A DNA stretch of 46,225 nucleotides from a virus, in the IMG/VR virus record IMGVR_UViG_3300026488_000003, positions 1 through 46,225 of that record, one strand, 5' to 3'. The translations under genes and the position numbers were made by a program. How positions within the stretch are numbered: position 1 is the stretch's first letter; each line of letters opens with the position of its first letter. This document shows positions 6,396-14,188 of the stretch, one piece after another. Under the pieces are notes generated by a model. It had not been told where the DNA came from and did no database searches. It was given only the letters and a program-made list of their open reading frames with translations.

Positions 6396-6614
6396 ATGGT
6401 AGTAAAAGGAACATGTGGAACTGAGTATGGAATTGAATGTGTGATTGACTATGATGATGATTTTTATGTTGTTGAAATAGATGGTTTTCCTTACAGAAAG
6501 AACCAACCAGTATTTGGTTTAGGATTTTATGAAGAAAAAGCACTAAAAGATGCTCTTAAAAAAGTTAAAAATAAAGAAATTAGAAAGGAAATAAAAAAAC
6601 AATTTGGTATTTAG
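6396..6614 (+). CDS. Uncharacterised 72-aa protein
   Basis: The ATG follows AAGGAGGTTTT. The start MVVKGTCGTEYGIECVIDYD is followed by FYVVEIDGFPYRKNQ, a beta-rich half, and then a Lys-rich helical end with EEKALKDALKKVKN. The order of short strands and one helix matches a small double-stranded RNA-binding-like or DUF-type fold, but no specific family is recognised. A GAACCA word at 6500 is read here as Lys-Asn-Gln. Confidence 0.65.
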   Translation: MVVKGTCGTEYGIECVIDYDDDFYVVEIDGFPYRKNQPVFGLGFYEEKALKDALKKVKNKEIRKEIKKQFGI

Positions 6615-6673
6615 CTCTTAAATAGCCTCTGTTGGTTCTTTTCTTTGTTTATAGGTAAACATACTTAAAAAGT
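6611..6673 (+). repeat. Intergenic repeat family B, copy 3
   Basis: TTAGCTCTTAAATAGCCTCT is followed by GTTGGTTCT, then TTTATAGGTAAACATACTT. The first block starts in the stop codon, as in copy 1. The TGGTTC word has been placed inside this copy at 6633. Confidence 0.55.
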
Positions 6674-6721
6674 ATTTTCGTTGATTATACGCTGTTTTAG
6701 ACACTAATAAAAGGAGGTTTT

Positions 6722-6886
6722 ATGGATAGAAGAGAAGAGTTATTTGATTTAGCACAAGAAATAAAAGATTACTTAGGTTGTGAGTTGTTTTTAGAAGAAC
6801 TTTTAAAAGGCTTGGATGTTGATGAGCTTGAATATCAGTTAAAAGAGATAGTTAAATATTATGAATTAGATGTAGAAAATGAATAA
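6722..6886 (+). CDS. Uncharacterised acidic 54-aa helical protein
   Basis: The ATG follows AAAAGGAGGTTTT. The product begins MDRREELFDLAQEIKDYLG and is almost wholly helical and acidic, with a central VDELEYQLKEIVKYYEL. It could be a small regulator or DNA-mimic. It is the last gene before the candidate origin region. Confidence 0.6.
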   Translation: MDRREELFDLAQEIKDYLGCELFLEELLKGLDVDELEYQLKEIVKYYELDVENE

Positions 6887-6926
6887 GGTTGGAATCAAAA
6901 ATTTGCATTTTTTATAAAAAATTTTC

Positions 6927-6956
6927 AAATTTTTTCTTTATATAAAGAAAAAATTT
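6927..6956. repeat. 30-bp perfect palindrome
   Basis: The arm AAATTTTTTCTTTAT is followed at once by its exact reverse complement, with no loop. Confidence 0.9.
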
Positions 6957-7007
6957 TTTAAAATCCTTTGATATTACCAAGATTTCGGAGAAAATCAATG
7001 ATTTTAA

Positions 7008-7051
7008 GAGGGGTAAAATAGTACCCTCTGAGGGGTAAAATAGTACCCTCT
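7008..7051. repeat. Two exact tandem copies of a 22-bp element
   Basis: Each copy (7008-7029, 7030-7051) begins GAGGGGTAAA and ends TAGTACCCTCT, so each can form a GAGGG/CCCTC stem. The second copy runs into eight T residues and could act as a terminator on the plus strand. The pair also looks like two iteron or operator sites. Confidence 0.85.
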
Positions 7052-7084
7052 TTTTTTTATTAAAAAACACGTAAAGGTTTCCTT

Positions 7085-7495
7085 ATGATAAGGAAAATAG
7101 AGGTATTTAACAATAATGGAGAACCAATCACAAAAGACTTTGTTTATGATGGTTCTCTTGATAATAAAGGTATTAAAAGAAAATTTAATATTGTTTTCTT
7201 TGAATTTTATAAAGTTTTTGATTTGTTTGGTTCTAAGGGAAGAATAATTAAGTTTTTGTTGTTAAATGTTAATAAAAACAATCAAATAAAAATAACAAAT
7301 AAGGAGTTAGCAAAAAAATTAAAAGTATCAGAAAAGTTAATTAAAAATACTATTAAAGAGTTGAAAGAAATAGGTTTTATTAGCAGAGTTGGTTCTGTTA
7401 TAACAATAAATCCATTTTATTTTGATAAATCAATTAATGATTATAAAAATAATATTTTGTTTTATAAAAAAGGAGAATTTAATGAAAATAGTTGA
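7085..7495 (+). CDS. Winged-helix protein, RepL-like replication initiator candidate
   Basis: A 136-residue protein with a likely winged-helix domain at about residues 55-125: GRIIKFLLLNVNKNNQIKI, then TNKELAKKLKVSEKLIKNTI as helix-turn-helix, then KELKEIGFISRVGSVITINP as wing. The order, and the final INP followed by aromatic residues, recalls plasmid RepL-type initiators and related phage DNA-binding proteins. Its place next to the repeats at 6927-7051 supports a role in initiation or autoregulation. The RBS is weak (AAAGG). It may be only a transcriptional regulator. Confidence 0.55.
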   Translation: MIRKIEVFNNNGEPITKDFVYDGSLDNKGIKRKFNIVFFEFYKVFDLFGSKGRIIKFLLLNVNKNNQIKITNKELAKKLKVSEKLIKNTIKELKEIGFISRVGSVITINPFYFDKSINDYKNNILFYKKGEFNENS

Positions 7496-7796
7496 TTATT
7501 CTGATGAAATTAGTATTTGGTTAAGTGAAAATGGTTACCAGAACATTAGATGTTGTTCTTATGCTATTATAATGAGTTTGTTTTCAAAAGTTGTTTTTGA
7601 TGGTGATTCTATTTATATAGAACCAACCAGAGTTAGAGATAAGTTGTTTAATTTAAATGTATTCACTGAAAAATGTTTTTGTGATACATTAGATTTTTTA
7701 GTTAAAGAATTAGGTTTTTTAACAATAAGCAAAGATGAAAAAAGATATTATTTAACTTATAAAGCTCAAAATCAATTATTAGGAGTTGTAAGATGA
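7482..7796 (+). CDS. Second winged-helix-like protein, 104 aa
   Basis: I choose the ATG at 7482, six bases after AAAAAAGGAG, rather than the hydrophobic upstream extension. It overlaps the preceding gene by 14 bases. After MKIVDYSDEISIWLSENG comes a segment with helix-turn-helix spacing (TRVRDKLFNLNVFTEKCFCD) and a strand-rich end with GFLTISKDEKRYYLTY. It may share the fold of the preceding protein, with which it could form a complex. Function is unproven. Confidence 0.5.
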   Translation: MKIVDYSDEISIWLSENGYQNIRCCSYAIIMSLFSKVVFDGDSIYIEPTRVRDKLFNLNVFTEKCFCDTLDFLVKELGFLTISKDEKRYYLTYKAQNQLLGVVR

Positions 7797-8020
7797 AGTT
7801 TATTGGTTATGTTTATATTGATAATAGTGTTGAGAGTGAAGTTAAAAAGTTTAATAGCATAGATGAAATTGTTAGTTTTGTTAATTCATATAAAGAACCT
7901 GTTAATGTTGTTGTTGAGCTTAATAATGTTGAAATAGGTGCTGTTTTTAGTATTGTTGGTTTTAATAAAACAATAGTTGTTGATTTATGTTTTGATTCAA
8001 TTTTATTAAAAGGAGAGTAA
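7793..8020 (+). CDS. Uncharacterised 75-aa protein
   Basis: It overlaps the preceding stop (ATGA). It is acidic and beta-rich, beginning MKFIGYVYIDNSVESEVKKF, with Val-rich strands NVVVELNNVEIG and KTIVVDLCF. Not recognised. Its last codons supply AAAAGGAGAG as RBS for the downstream ATPase, so it is part of the same operon. Confidence 0.65.
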   Translation: MKFIGYVYIDNSVESEVKKFNSIDEIVSFVNSYKEPVNVVVELNNVEIGAVFSIVGFNKTIVVDLCFDSILLKGE

Positions 8021-8716
8021 ATGAAATTACAAATTGTTAAACCAAAAGATTTAGTTGCTAAAAATCTAAAAGCTCTTATTTATGGTAAAAGTGGTATTGG
8101 TAAAACTTATCTCGCTGGTTCTGTAAAAGATGCATTGGTTCTTGACTTAGAAAAAGGTAGTGCATCTGTTAAAAATAAAGATATAGATGTTGTTCCTATT
8201 GCAAATGCAAAAGAGTTTAAAGAAGTATTAGAGTATCTAAAAACAGATACAAAATACAAAACTATTGTTGTTGATTCTATTACAAGATATGCTGAAATGT
8301 TGTATGTTGCATTAACAAAACTTTATCCTGATAAAAAAGATTCACTAAAACTCTGGGGAGATTTTGATGTTGTTAGTAGACAAAGATTGGAAGATTTATT
8401 ACAAATAGAAAAAAATATCATTGTTACTGCTCTTGAAGAAGACATTAATGATGGTGGATTTTTAAGAAAATATCCTATGTATAAAGCAAGTAAATTTAGA
8501 ATGATGATACCAAGTTATTTTGATTTGGTTAGTCATTTAGTTATTGATGAACAAGGTAATAGAATGATGATTAATGAACCAACACAAGATGCTATTGGAA
8601 AAAATAGATTGGTTGGTTTTGGTATTCCTAATGTTATTTCTTCAAATGAAGAATTATATGATATGCAAAAAATAATTGATAAAATTAAAATGGAATCAAA
8701 AGATGGAAATAGATAA
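8021..8716 (+). CDS. Sak4-like phage recombination ATPase (RecA/Rad51-like P-loop)
   Basis: A 231-residue P-loop ATPase. Walker A is GKSGIGKT (residues 22-29), then LVLDLEKGSASV, and the Walker B strand is KTIVVDS at about residue 86. Size and motif order fit the phage AAA_24/Sak4 group, RecA-core single-strand annealing proteins that work with an SSB. The SSB-like gene is next but one downstream and a Cas4/RecB-like nuclease follows, forming a typical phage recombination set: nuclease, annealing ATPase and SSB. It would act on single-stranded ends during replication and genome joining. Confidence in ATPase is high, in Sak4 moderate. Confidence 0.8.
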   Translation: MKLQIVKPKDLVAKNLKALIYGKSGIGKTYLAGSVKDALVLDLEKGSASVKNKDIDVVPIANAKEFKEVLEYLKTDTKYKTIVVDSITRYAEMLYVALTKLYPDKKDSLKLWGDFDVVSRQRLEDLLQIEKNIIVTALEEDINDGGFLRKYPMYKASKFRMMIPSYFDLVSHLVIDEQGNRMMINEPTQDAIGKNRLVGFGIPNVISSNEELYDMQKIIDKIKMESKDGNR

Positions 8717-8966
8717 AAGAGACATTTTAATTTATCTATCAAAGGAGGATAGAGATGAGTTAAGAGAGAAATTAAATAAACAAAAGAACCAACAGGAATG
8801 TAAGGAATCAAGATTATCAGGTTTTTATCCTGTTGGTTCTATATATTGTGTATGGGGTTGTATTAATGGTAAGTTGGTTATTAGATTTTTTGATAATGAT
8901 GAAGAGGCTATAAAAGAATGGTTTGAGTTGTGTGATATTCAAGAAACTTTAAGAAATAAAGAGTAA
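8703..8966 (+). CDS. Uncharacterised 87-aa protein
   Basis: I place the start at ATG 8703, overlapping the ATPase end by 14 bases; an upstream TTG at 8676 also opens the frame. The N-terminal half is helical and charged (SKEDRDELREKLNKQKNQQE) and the C-terminal half has VGSIYCVWG and LVIRFFDNDEEA. Between ATPase and SSB genes, it probably belongs to the recombination module, but it is not recognised. The strong AAAGGAGG inside it precedes an out-of-frame ATG followed almost at once by a stop. Confidence 0.6.
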   Translation: MEIDKRDILIYLSKEDRDELREKLNKQKNQQECKESRLSGFYPVGSIYCVWGCINGKLVIRFFDNDEEAIKEWFELCDIQETLRNKE

Positions 8967-8990
8967 AATAATATAAAAAAAGGAGTGTAA

Positions 8991-9602
8991 ATGAGCTGGT
9001 TAAATCAAATTAATTTAGAAGAACTTGATAAAGCAGAAGAAGTAAAAGAGTTTAAAGGTTTTGAGCCGGGTGTATATGAAGTTGTTGTTAACAATGTGTG
9101 GATTGAATATACAATGAGTGGAACTGCTTATTTTAATATTAGAGCATTTGTTGGTTCTTTTGAAGATGAAAGAGAGTTAAATCTTGTTGGTTGGGCTGTT
9201 GAAAGAATGGTTAAGAATAAAGAAGGTTCAGTTAAAAATAGTAAAGGTGGTTATTTTAGTGGTGTTTTGATGCTTGATAAGATGGCTAAATGTGTTGGTA
9301 AAAGAATTAATGATTTGAATTTTGAAGAAAGAATTATTGAAGTATTTGGTGAAAAAAGAAAGGTTAAAGTTGTTACTGATTTGATTAATAAAAAGATTCT
9401 TGTAGGTATTAGAGATAGAATTTATTGTAATCAAGATGGTGAGGAGAAAAAAAGATATGAGTTAGTTGATGCATGTTGTATAAATGATAAAGAATGTGGA
9501 GAAAAACTTGCTAAAAGAATAGAAAATAAACCAGTTTTTAAAGAAAAATGTAATAATCAAGAACCAAAAGTAGAAGCTGATACATCAGATATTCCTTTCT
9601 AA
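8991..9602 (+). CDS. Single-stranded DNA-binding-like protein (DUF669-type)
   Basis: This 203-residue protein has an OB-fold-like body: PGVYEVVVNNVWIEYTMSG, GTAYFNIRAFVG and KILVGIRDRIY. It ends EADTSDIPF, which is the acidic tail with terminal Ile-Pro-Phe typical of SSB proteins. SSB tails recruit partner proteins; here the partner would be the Sak4-like ATPase encoded just upstream. It would coat single-stranded DNA during phage replication. The family label DUF669-type is a guess from length and layout; the SSB role is well supported by the tail and neighbours. A T-rich tract follows the stop. Confidence 0.75.
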   Translation: MSWLNQINLEELDKAEEVKEFKGFEPGVYEVVVNNVWIEYTMSGTAYFNIRAFVGSFEDERELNLVGWAVERMVKNKEGSVKNSKGGYFSGVLMLDKMAKCVGKRINDLNFEERIIEVFGEKRKVKVVTDLINKKILVGIRDRIYCNQDGEEKKRYELVDACCINDKECGEKLAKRIENKPVFKEKCNNQEPKVEADTSDIPF

Positions 9603-9647
9603 CTCTCTTTTTTTTCTTCTTGTTAAAAAAACAATAAAGGATTTAAG

Positions 9648-10373
9648 ATGGATAAAATAGTTAAAAAACTACTTGAAAAAACTCAATATAATGGAGATAA
9701 AGAACCAAGCAATACAATTAGTGCAAGTGAATTTGGTTCTGATTTATTACAAATATATTATAGACATAAATATGGTGTTCCTGATAATAAAGAATTTAAT
9801 CAAGCTACAATTGGTTCTTTGTTGCATATATCAGTTCAAGAGCTTTTAAAAGATGAGTTTAAAAGTGAAGTTCATTTAAGTAAAGAATTTCCTAATAAAT
9901 GGAAATTAAGTGGTTCTATTGATTTATTAAATGATGAATATATTATTGATATAAAAGTAACTAAACAATATACAGTTGAATCTGTATTAAATAATAAATA
10001 TCATGCTTATAGATGGCAATTAGCAGTGTATAAGTATCTTGCAAAAGAAATTCTTGGAAAAGATTTAAAAACAGGAATTTTATTTTTTTTAAAAGATGGT
10101 GGATATGATTTTAGAAATAAGAAAGATTTACCATCAATTTTATTTAAAGAATTAGAAGTTCCTTCTAGTAAAGAAGTTGAAGAGAGATTTTATGAAATAA
10201 TTGAAAAACTTAATTTAATTGATGAAGATAATTTTCATTGTCAGGATTTATGGTGGAGAAAGGATAAAACTGGTGTATCAGAACCACTTAGATGTAAGAA
10301 ATATTGTTCTTATTCGGATAAATGTAAATGGTATCAAAAATTTAAAGAAAATAATTTAAATGTATCTTTTTAA
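9648..10373 (+). CDS. Cas4/RecB-like PD-(D/E)XK nuclease with a cysteine cluster
   Basis: A 241-residue nuclease-like protein. The core shows a GSLLH motif, then SGSIDLL with Asp at about 92, then IIDIKVTK with Asp101 and Lys103, then RWQLAVYKYL with Gln124 and Tyr at 128, matching the RecB/Cas4 fold order. Four Cys near the C-terminus (about 198, 216, 220, 226) could hold an iron-sulphur cluster, as in Cas4 and AddB. It probably resects DNA ends for the Sak4-like annealing ATPase and SSB upstream. A Cas4 homologue in a phage can also interfere with host spacer acquisition; I see no direct sign of that. Confidence 0.8.
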   Translation: MDKIVKKLLEKTQYNGDKEPSNTISASEFGSDLLQIYYRHKYGVPDNKEFNQATIGSLLHISVQELLKDEFKSEVHLSKEFPNKWKLSGSIDLLNDEYIIDIKVTKQYTVESVLNNKYHAYRWQLAVYKYLAKEILGKDLKTGILFFLKDGGYDFRNKKDLPSILFKELEVPSSKEVEERFYEIIEKLNLIDEDNFHCQDLWWRKDKTGVSEPLRCKKYCSYSDKCKWYQKFKENNLNVSF

Positions 10374-10383
10374 GGAGGTATAA

Positions 10384-10653
10384 ATGAATGCTAGAAAAAA
10401 ACATAAAATTTTTGTAAGAAGATTTTTTAACTTTATTAAAACAAAAAATAAAGTTGATGATTATTATGTTACTACTACAAGAGAAATAGTAGATGAAGTT
10501 GGACTTAGTTCAATTAGTAATGTTTATAGTTTTTTAAGAAGACTTGAACTTAAAGATTTAATTGAAATGGAGAGAAGTATAGCTATGTTTGGGGATTTGA
10601 AATTTATTGGAATAAAAGTATTAAGAGAACCAGATGAGTTGGAGAAACAGTAG
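10384..10653 (+). CDS. Small winged-helix DNA-binding protein
   Basis: This 89-residue basic protein contains TREIVDEVGLSSISNVYSFL and RRLELKDLIEMER, a helix-turn-helix plus recognition helix with a LexA/MarR-like layout. It follows AAGGAGGTATAA and overlaps the HNH gene by 20 bases. A local transcription regulator is the simplest reading. Confidence 0.55.
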   Translation: MNARKKHKIFVRRFFNFIKTKNKVDDYYVTTTREIVDEVGLSSISNVYSFLRRLELKDLIEMERSIAMFGDLKFIGIKVLREPDELEKQ

Positions 10654-10933
10654 AGAGTATAGGATATGGAGAGCAAAGGTAATAAGAAGAGATAAAAGAT
10701 GTATTATATGTAACTCTATTAAACATAGAGAGGCTCATCATTTATATTGTGCATCTTACTATCCTGAACATAGATTTGATGTAGATAATGCAGTTACTTT
10801 ATGTAGACATTGTCATTCTCTTTATCATAATAAATTTGTTGGTTCTTATAGAAAGAAATGTAATAAAGAATCATTTGAGAGATTTATGAAAATAGTAAAC
10901 TATATAAAGGGTTTATATGAAAAAGATGATTGA
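10634..10933 (+). CDS. HNH endonuclease
   Basis: A 99-residue HNH nuclease: zinc ligands C23 and C26 (CIIC), the catalytic H35-H36 in EAHHLY, then DVDNAVTLCRHCHSLYH with N52, C57, C60 and H61. Small stand-alone HNH proteins like this one often assist terminase or act as nicking enzymes or homing endonucleases; being far from the terminase genes, this one more likely belongs to replication or is a homing-type element. It overlaps the genes on both sides (20 bases upstream, 17 downstream), so it is embedded in the operon. Confidence 0.85.
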   Translation: MSWRNSREYRIWRAKVIRRDKRCIICNSIKHREAHHLYCASYYPEHRFDVDNAVTLCRHCHSLYHNKFVGSYRKKCNKESFERFMKIVNYIKGLYEKDD

Positions 10934-12998
10934 TTATATAAATTCAAAAGGAAGATTTTTAAGTTCTGATGAAATTATAGAAAATGCTTTTTGGTTTGTA
11001 ACTTCATCTATTTTATCTCTTATTAATTTATCTGTTAAATTTAATAATAAAATTATTCCTGTGAATTACTATGGAATTACATTAGCTGGTAGTGGTTCTG
11101 GTAAAAGTTTTGTGTATGAGCAAATTAAATCTTATTACAAAGATATTATAGAGAAATGGGATGATGCTTTATTGTTTTCTTTTAGACAAAATACAAAGAA
11201 AGAAGATTCTATTTTTATTGATGGTAACTCATTGAAAATAGAGTCATTCTTACCTCCTTTTGAGGTTTCTATTGAAGGAACAAAGGAGGGATTATATCTT
11301 AGAGCTTTATCTCTTAGTTATTGCTTTGTTGGTTCTTTAAATATTATTAATGAAGAAATACTTGATATTATGTCTAATTCAACAATAGATACTTTAAAAG
11401 AGTTATATGATGGTAGGTTTATTGGTAAAGTTATCAAAGCGAATATAAATGAGAATTTATATGGAATAAGAGCCAATGCTTTATTGTTTGGTTCTTCAAT
11501 AGCTCTAAAAAGAGATTCTAAGACATATGAATTGTTTAATAAAAGTTTATCAAGTGGTATTTATAGAAGAAGTTTTATATATTATGAAGAACCAAAAGAT
11601 ATAAAGTTAAATAATTTAGGTTATGTTGATGAACCTGATTATAAAGATGCTGTATTTGATGTTTTAAAGGCTAATAGAGAGAGTTTATCAACAGGTATAC
11701 CTTACATACTTGAAGTTGATAAAAATGCAATAGAAGCGCTTTTAGATATCAATAATGAGCTAATAGAGTTTTCTAATAAGCATAAAGAAGAAACAAGAAT
11801 GAGTGCTGAGATTGGTTCATTTGATAAGATATTAAAACTTAGTTGTTTGTATAGCGTTGTAAATAAAAAAGATAAAGTTTATGTTGAAGATGTAGAATAT
11901 GCTTATGATTTTTATAAAAGATGTAGAGAAACTAATTTTAGTTTGTTTAATGTAGAACCACAACATAAAAGAATTTATAAGATATTAAAACAAAACAATA
12001 GATTAACTAAATCAGAGATTCTTGAAAAAGATATTTTTAATAGATTGACCTTTAATGAAGATATTAAACTTGTAGAAGAGCTTTGTTATAGGAACAATGA
12101 AAGATTAGTTGTAAAAGGTTCTAAAATTAAGTTTTATTCAATAGAAAAATTACCTATTAATAATTTAGATAAATGTATTGTATCTGTTCCTAAAATAGAT
12201 AAAAGAGAAAAAACTACTGAATATATTAGTATGGAAATCCCTTTTTTTGGTGAAGGACAATCAGTTGAGAGATTAGTTAAATCAGATAAAGTATCAAACT
12301 TTTGTTTGGTTCATTTTGAAAATGGTAAAAGAAAAGCAGATAAAGCAATAGAGGGACAAAATGTTATAGGTATAGATGTTGATAATGGTGTATCTATAAA
12401 TGAGATTTTAGATATTTTAAACAATTATGTTTATTTGATTTATACAACTAAATCACATCAAAAAGATAAAGGAGGTATAAGATGTGATAGATTTAGAATC
12501 TTATTACCTACAAAGACTAAGTTCTATGTTGATAATGAACAGCACAAACAATTAATTAGCAACATATGTGATGCTCTTGGTGTTGGTTCTTATGATGTAT
12601 CTACAAGAAACATTGATAGGTTGTGGTTTACTAATCCTAATGCTATGATATTTAAGAACCAACAAGGAGAATTATTTGATGTTGTTCCTTATTTGCCTGA
12701 TACTGATATAAGAGATGTAATTGAAAAGCAAATAGAGAAGTTTGATGAAAGGGATTATAATACAGATGAAATAAATAGAAGAATAGGAGGTATGATTAAA
12801 TGGTTTATTAATAACACATATCCATCTGTGAGGAATCAAAACTTATTCAGGCTTGGTTCTTTTATAGGTGATTTAACCGGTTCTTATGAAAGAATAGAAA
12901 AAGAACTTTATAAAGCTAATTCTATGCTCTTAGAACCAGTTAGTGAGAAAGAATTAAGGAAAACTGTTTTAGCAAGTTTAAAAAGAAAATATAGTTAA
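10917..12998 (+). CDS. Helicase-primase fusion (P-loop DUF3987-like plus AEP-like primase)
   Basis: This 693-residue protein begins inside the HNH gene. The N-terminal half carries Walker A AGSGSGKS at residues 57-64 and an arginine-rich region, FNKSLSSGIYRRSFIYYEEP, typical of DUF3987-like helicase domains. The C-terminal half has an archaeo-eukaryotic-primase-like core: VIGIDVDNG with an Asp-x-Asp at about 487-489, YTTKSHQ, and CDRFRILLPT. A PriCT-like end is suggested by VRNQNLFRLGSFIGDLTG and EKELRKTVLASLKRK. Together it could prime and unwind the phage genome. The order, helicase first and primase second, is the reverse of the usual fusion. No DNA polymerase is seen in the window, so host polymerase may extend the primers. 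Confidence 0.75.
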   Translation: MKKMIDYINSKGRFLSSDEIIENAFWFVTSSILSLINLSVKFNNKIIPVNYYGITLAGSGSGKSFVYEQIKSYYKDIIEKWDDALLFSFRQNTKKEDSIFIDGNSLKIESFLPPFEVSIEGTKEGLYLRALSLSYCFVGSLNIINEEILDIMSNSTIDTLKELYDGRFIGKVIKANINENLYGIRANALLFGSSIALKRDSKTYELFNKSLSSGIYRRSFIYYEEPKDIKLNNLGYVDEPDYKDAVFDVLKANRESLSTGIPYILEVDKNAIEALLDINNELIEFSNKHKEETRMSAEIGSFDKILKLSCLYSVVNKKDKVYVEDVEYAYDFYKRCRETNFSLFNVEPQHKRIYKILKQNNRLTKSEILEKDIFNRLTFNEDIKLVEELCYRNNERLVVKGSKIKFYSIEKLPINNLDKCIVSVPKIDKREKTTEYISMEIPFFGEGQSVERLVKSDKVSNFCLVHFENGKRKADKAIEGQNVIGIDVDNGVSINEILDILNNYVYLIYTTKSHQKDKGGIRCDRFRILLPTKTKFYVDNEQHKQLISNICDALGVGSYDVSTRNIDRLWFTNPNAMIFKNQQGELFDVVPYLPDTDIRDVIEKQIEKFDERDYNTDEINRRIGGMIKWFINNTYPSVRNQNLFRLGSFIGDLTGSYERIEKELYKANSMLLEPVSEKELRKTVLASLKRKYS

Positions 12999-13009
12999 AA
13001 GGAGAGTAA

Positions 13010-13624
13010 ATGGCTTATTTTGATGGAATTAGAATAGGTGATAAAGTTTGGGATTTTATTTTTAGAAGAAGAGGAGAAGTTATAGATTTAAGTGATGATG
13101 AAATTGTAATCAAATTTGATAACAATCAGACATGGAGTTATGATTATAATGGAATATTATATGGTTTAAAAGATGCAAAACAAACTTTATTTTGGGATGA
13201 AATTAAATTTGAGATTCCTAAACCACCTAAAATTAAATTAAAAGAATGTAATTATATGATATATCTTCAAGATAATGAAGTAGCTACTTCTATTTCTATA
13301 AATTGTGATAAGAGATATATTAAAAGTGGTTTAACACGAAAGGATAGAGAAACAGCTGAAAAAGCTCTTAAAGCTACAAGAAGATTTATGAGATTGTTGG
13401 CTTTAAGAGACCAAGAATGTCCAAATAGTAGAGGATATGAGTTTCAGCATATTAACTCTAATTATGTTATATATAAAAATCATTCATATTCTAAACCAAG
13501 ATATGAAGTAAAGGGTATGAGTATTTGTGCAGAAGAGTTTACAGTTTATTTTAAAGCAGAAGAAGATGCTCAAAAAATTTGTGATATTTTAAATTCAGGT
13601 AGATTTGATTTAGAAGGAGAGTAA
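13010..13624 (+). CDS. Uncharacterised 204-aa protein
   Basis: It follows AAAAGGAGAGTAA. Residues 8-40 (RIGDKVWDFIFRRRGEVI, then DEIVIKFDN) look like a small SH3 or Tudor-type barrel, and later residues include KALKATRRFMRLLALRD, a helical basic segment. The barrel plus helix layout is seen in several phage proteins of unknown role. It lies between helicase-primase and ThyX, so a replication or repair role is possible. Not recognised. Confidence 0.65.
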   Translation: MAYFDGIRIGDKVWDFIFRRRGEVIDLSDDEIVIKFDNNQTWSYDYNGILYGLKDAKQTLFWDEIKFEIPKPPKIKLKECNYMIYLQDNEVATSISINCDKRYIKSGLTRKDRETAEKALKATRRFMRLLALRDQECPNSRGYEFQHINSNYVIYKNHSYSKPRYEVKGMSICAEEFTVYFKAEEDAQKICDILNSGRFDLEGE

Positions 13625-13909
13625 ATGACAAGAGAAGAAGTTAAAAAAGAATTTTGGAAAGAAGGTGGGATTTTTGAAGAATTGTTTGAACATTGTTTTA
13701 ATAAAGTTTTAAAGTTACCTTATAAAGGTAGGGTTATAGATATTTTTATAGACAAAATCTATGATGATTTTGAAAATAGGATATGTAAAAATTGTAAATT
13801 TTTAATAAAAACTAGTAAAGGATTATTATGCAGTAATCCTGTTAATTACAATTACATTATTACAGATGAAAAATTCGGTTGTAATAGATTTGAAAAAAAA
13901 GGAAAATAA
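13625..13909 (+). CDS. Uncharacterised 94-aa protein with a Cys zinc-ribbon-like end
   Basis: The start ATG abuts the preceding stop. After a helical N-terminal half, four Cys appear in the pattern CKNCKFL, then LLCSNP, then GCNRFE, consistent with zinc binding. Small proteins of this kind are common in phage operons. No specific function can be given. Confidence 0.65.
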   Translation: MTREEVKKEFWKEGGIFEELFEHCFNKVLKLPYKGRVIDIFIDKIYDDFENRICKNCKFLIKTSKGLLCSNPVNYNYIITDEKFGCNRFEKKGK

Positions 13910-13910
13910 A

Positions 13911-14177
13911 ATGTTAATGTATGAAGTAAGTTTGTTAAAAATTAATGAATTAGGTGATGTTGTTGATTATCTAGAAGGTATTGATGGTATTGATTATTAT
14001 GTGTTTTATAATGAGGCTGATAGGGTTATTTTTATCTATTTTAACAATAATCTTTCTTTTATAGAGAAAGGAATAATTGTTAATAAAATTAGAAGGTTTA
14101 TTCCTTCTAGAAAATACAATGAATTTACTTATTTAAATCAAAAGCTTAATTTTGATGGTTTAATTTTATCAGAATAA
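13911..14177 (+). CDS. Uncharacterised 88-aa protein
   Basis: The ATG at 13911, one base after the preceding stop and with AAAAAAAGGAAA upstream, is a better start than an in-frame ATG at 13866 inside the previous gene. The protein is acidic and alternates strands and helices (SLLKINELGDVVDYL, RVIFIYFNNNLSFIEKG). Not recognised. It is followed by AAAAGGAGAG for thyX. Confidence 0.65.
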   Translation: MLMYEVSLLKINELGDVVDYLEGIDGIDYYVFYNEADRVIFIYFNNNLSFIEKGIIVNKIRRFIPSRKYNEFTYLNQKLNFDGLILSE

Positions 14178-14188
14178 AAGGAGAGTAA

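Larger units (their letters stand above)
6887..7084. other. Candidate replication origin or control region
   Basis: This 198-bp gene-free stretch is the most AT-rich in the plus-strand arm. It contains a 30-bp perfect palindrome (6927-6956) and a 22-bp unit repeated exactly in tandem (7008-7051), and it lies directly before a RepL-like winged-helix gene and the replication operon. AT-rich DNA plus repeats next to an initiator-like gene is the usual look of an origin. It could instead be a promoter-operator region. Confidence 0.45.

Noticed and set aside
7008-7051. Tandem 22-bp repeat as a CRISPR array
   Set aside because: The two copies abut with no spacer and there are only two.
8755-8763. 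Start at ATG 8755 after a perfect AAAGGAGG
   Set aside because: The frame ends after two codons (ATG AGT TAA), so the RBS-like sequence is within the 87-aa coding region by chance.
9648-10373. Cas4-like nuclease plus Csx20 as a phage-borne CRISPR system
   Set aside because: No repeats, Cas1, Cas2, Cas6 or effector genes are present; the nuclease fits the recombination module.
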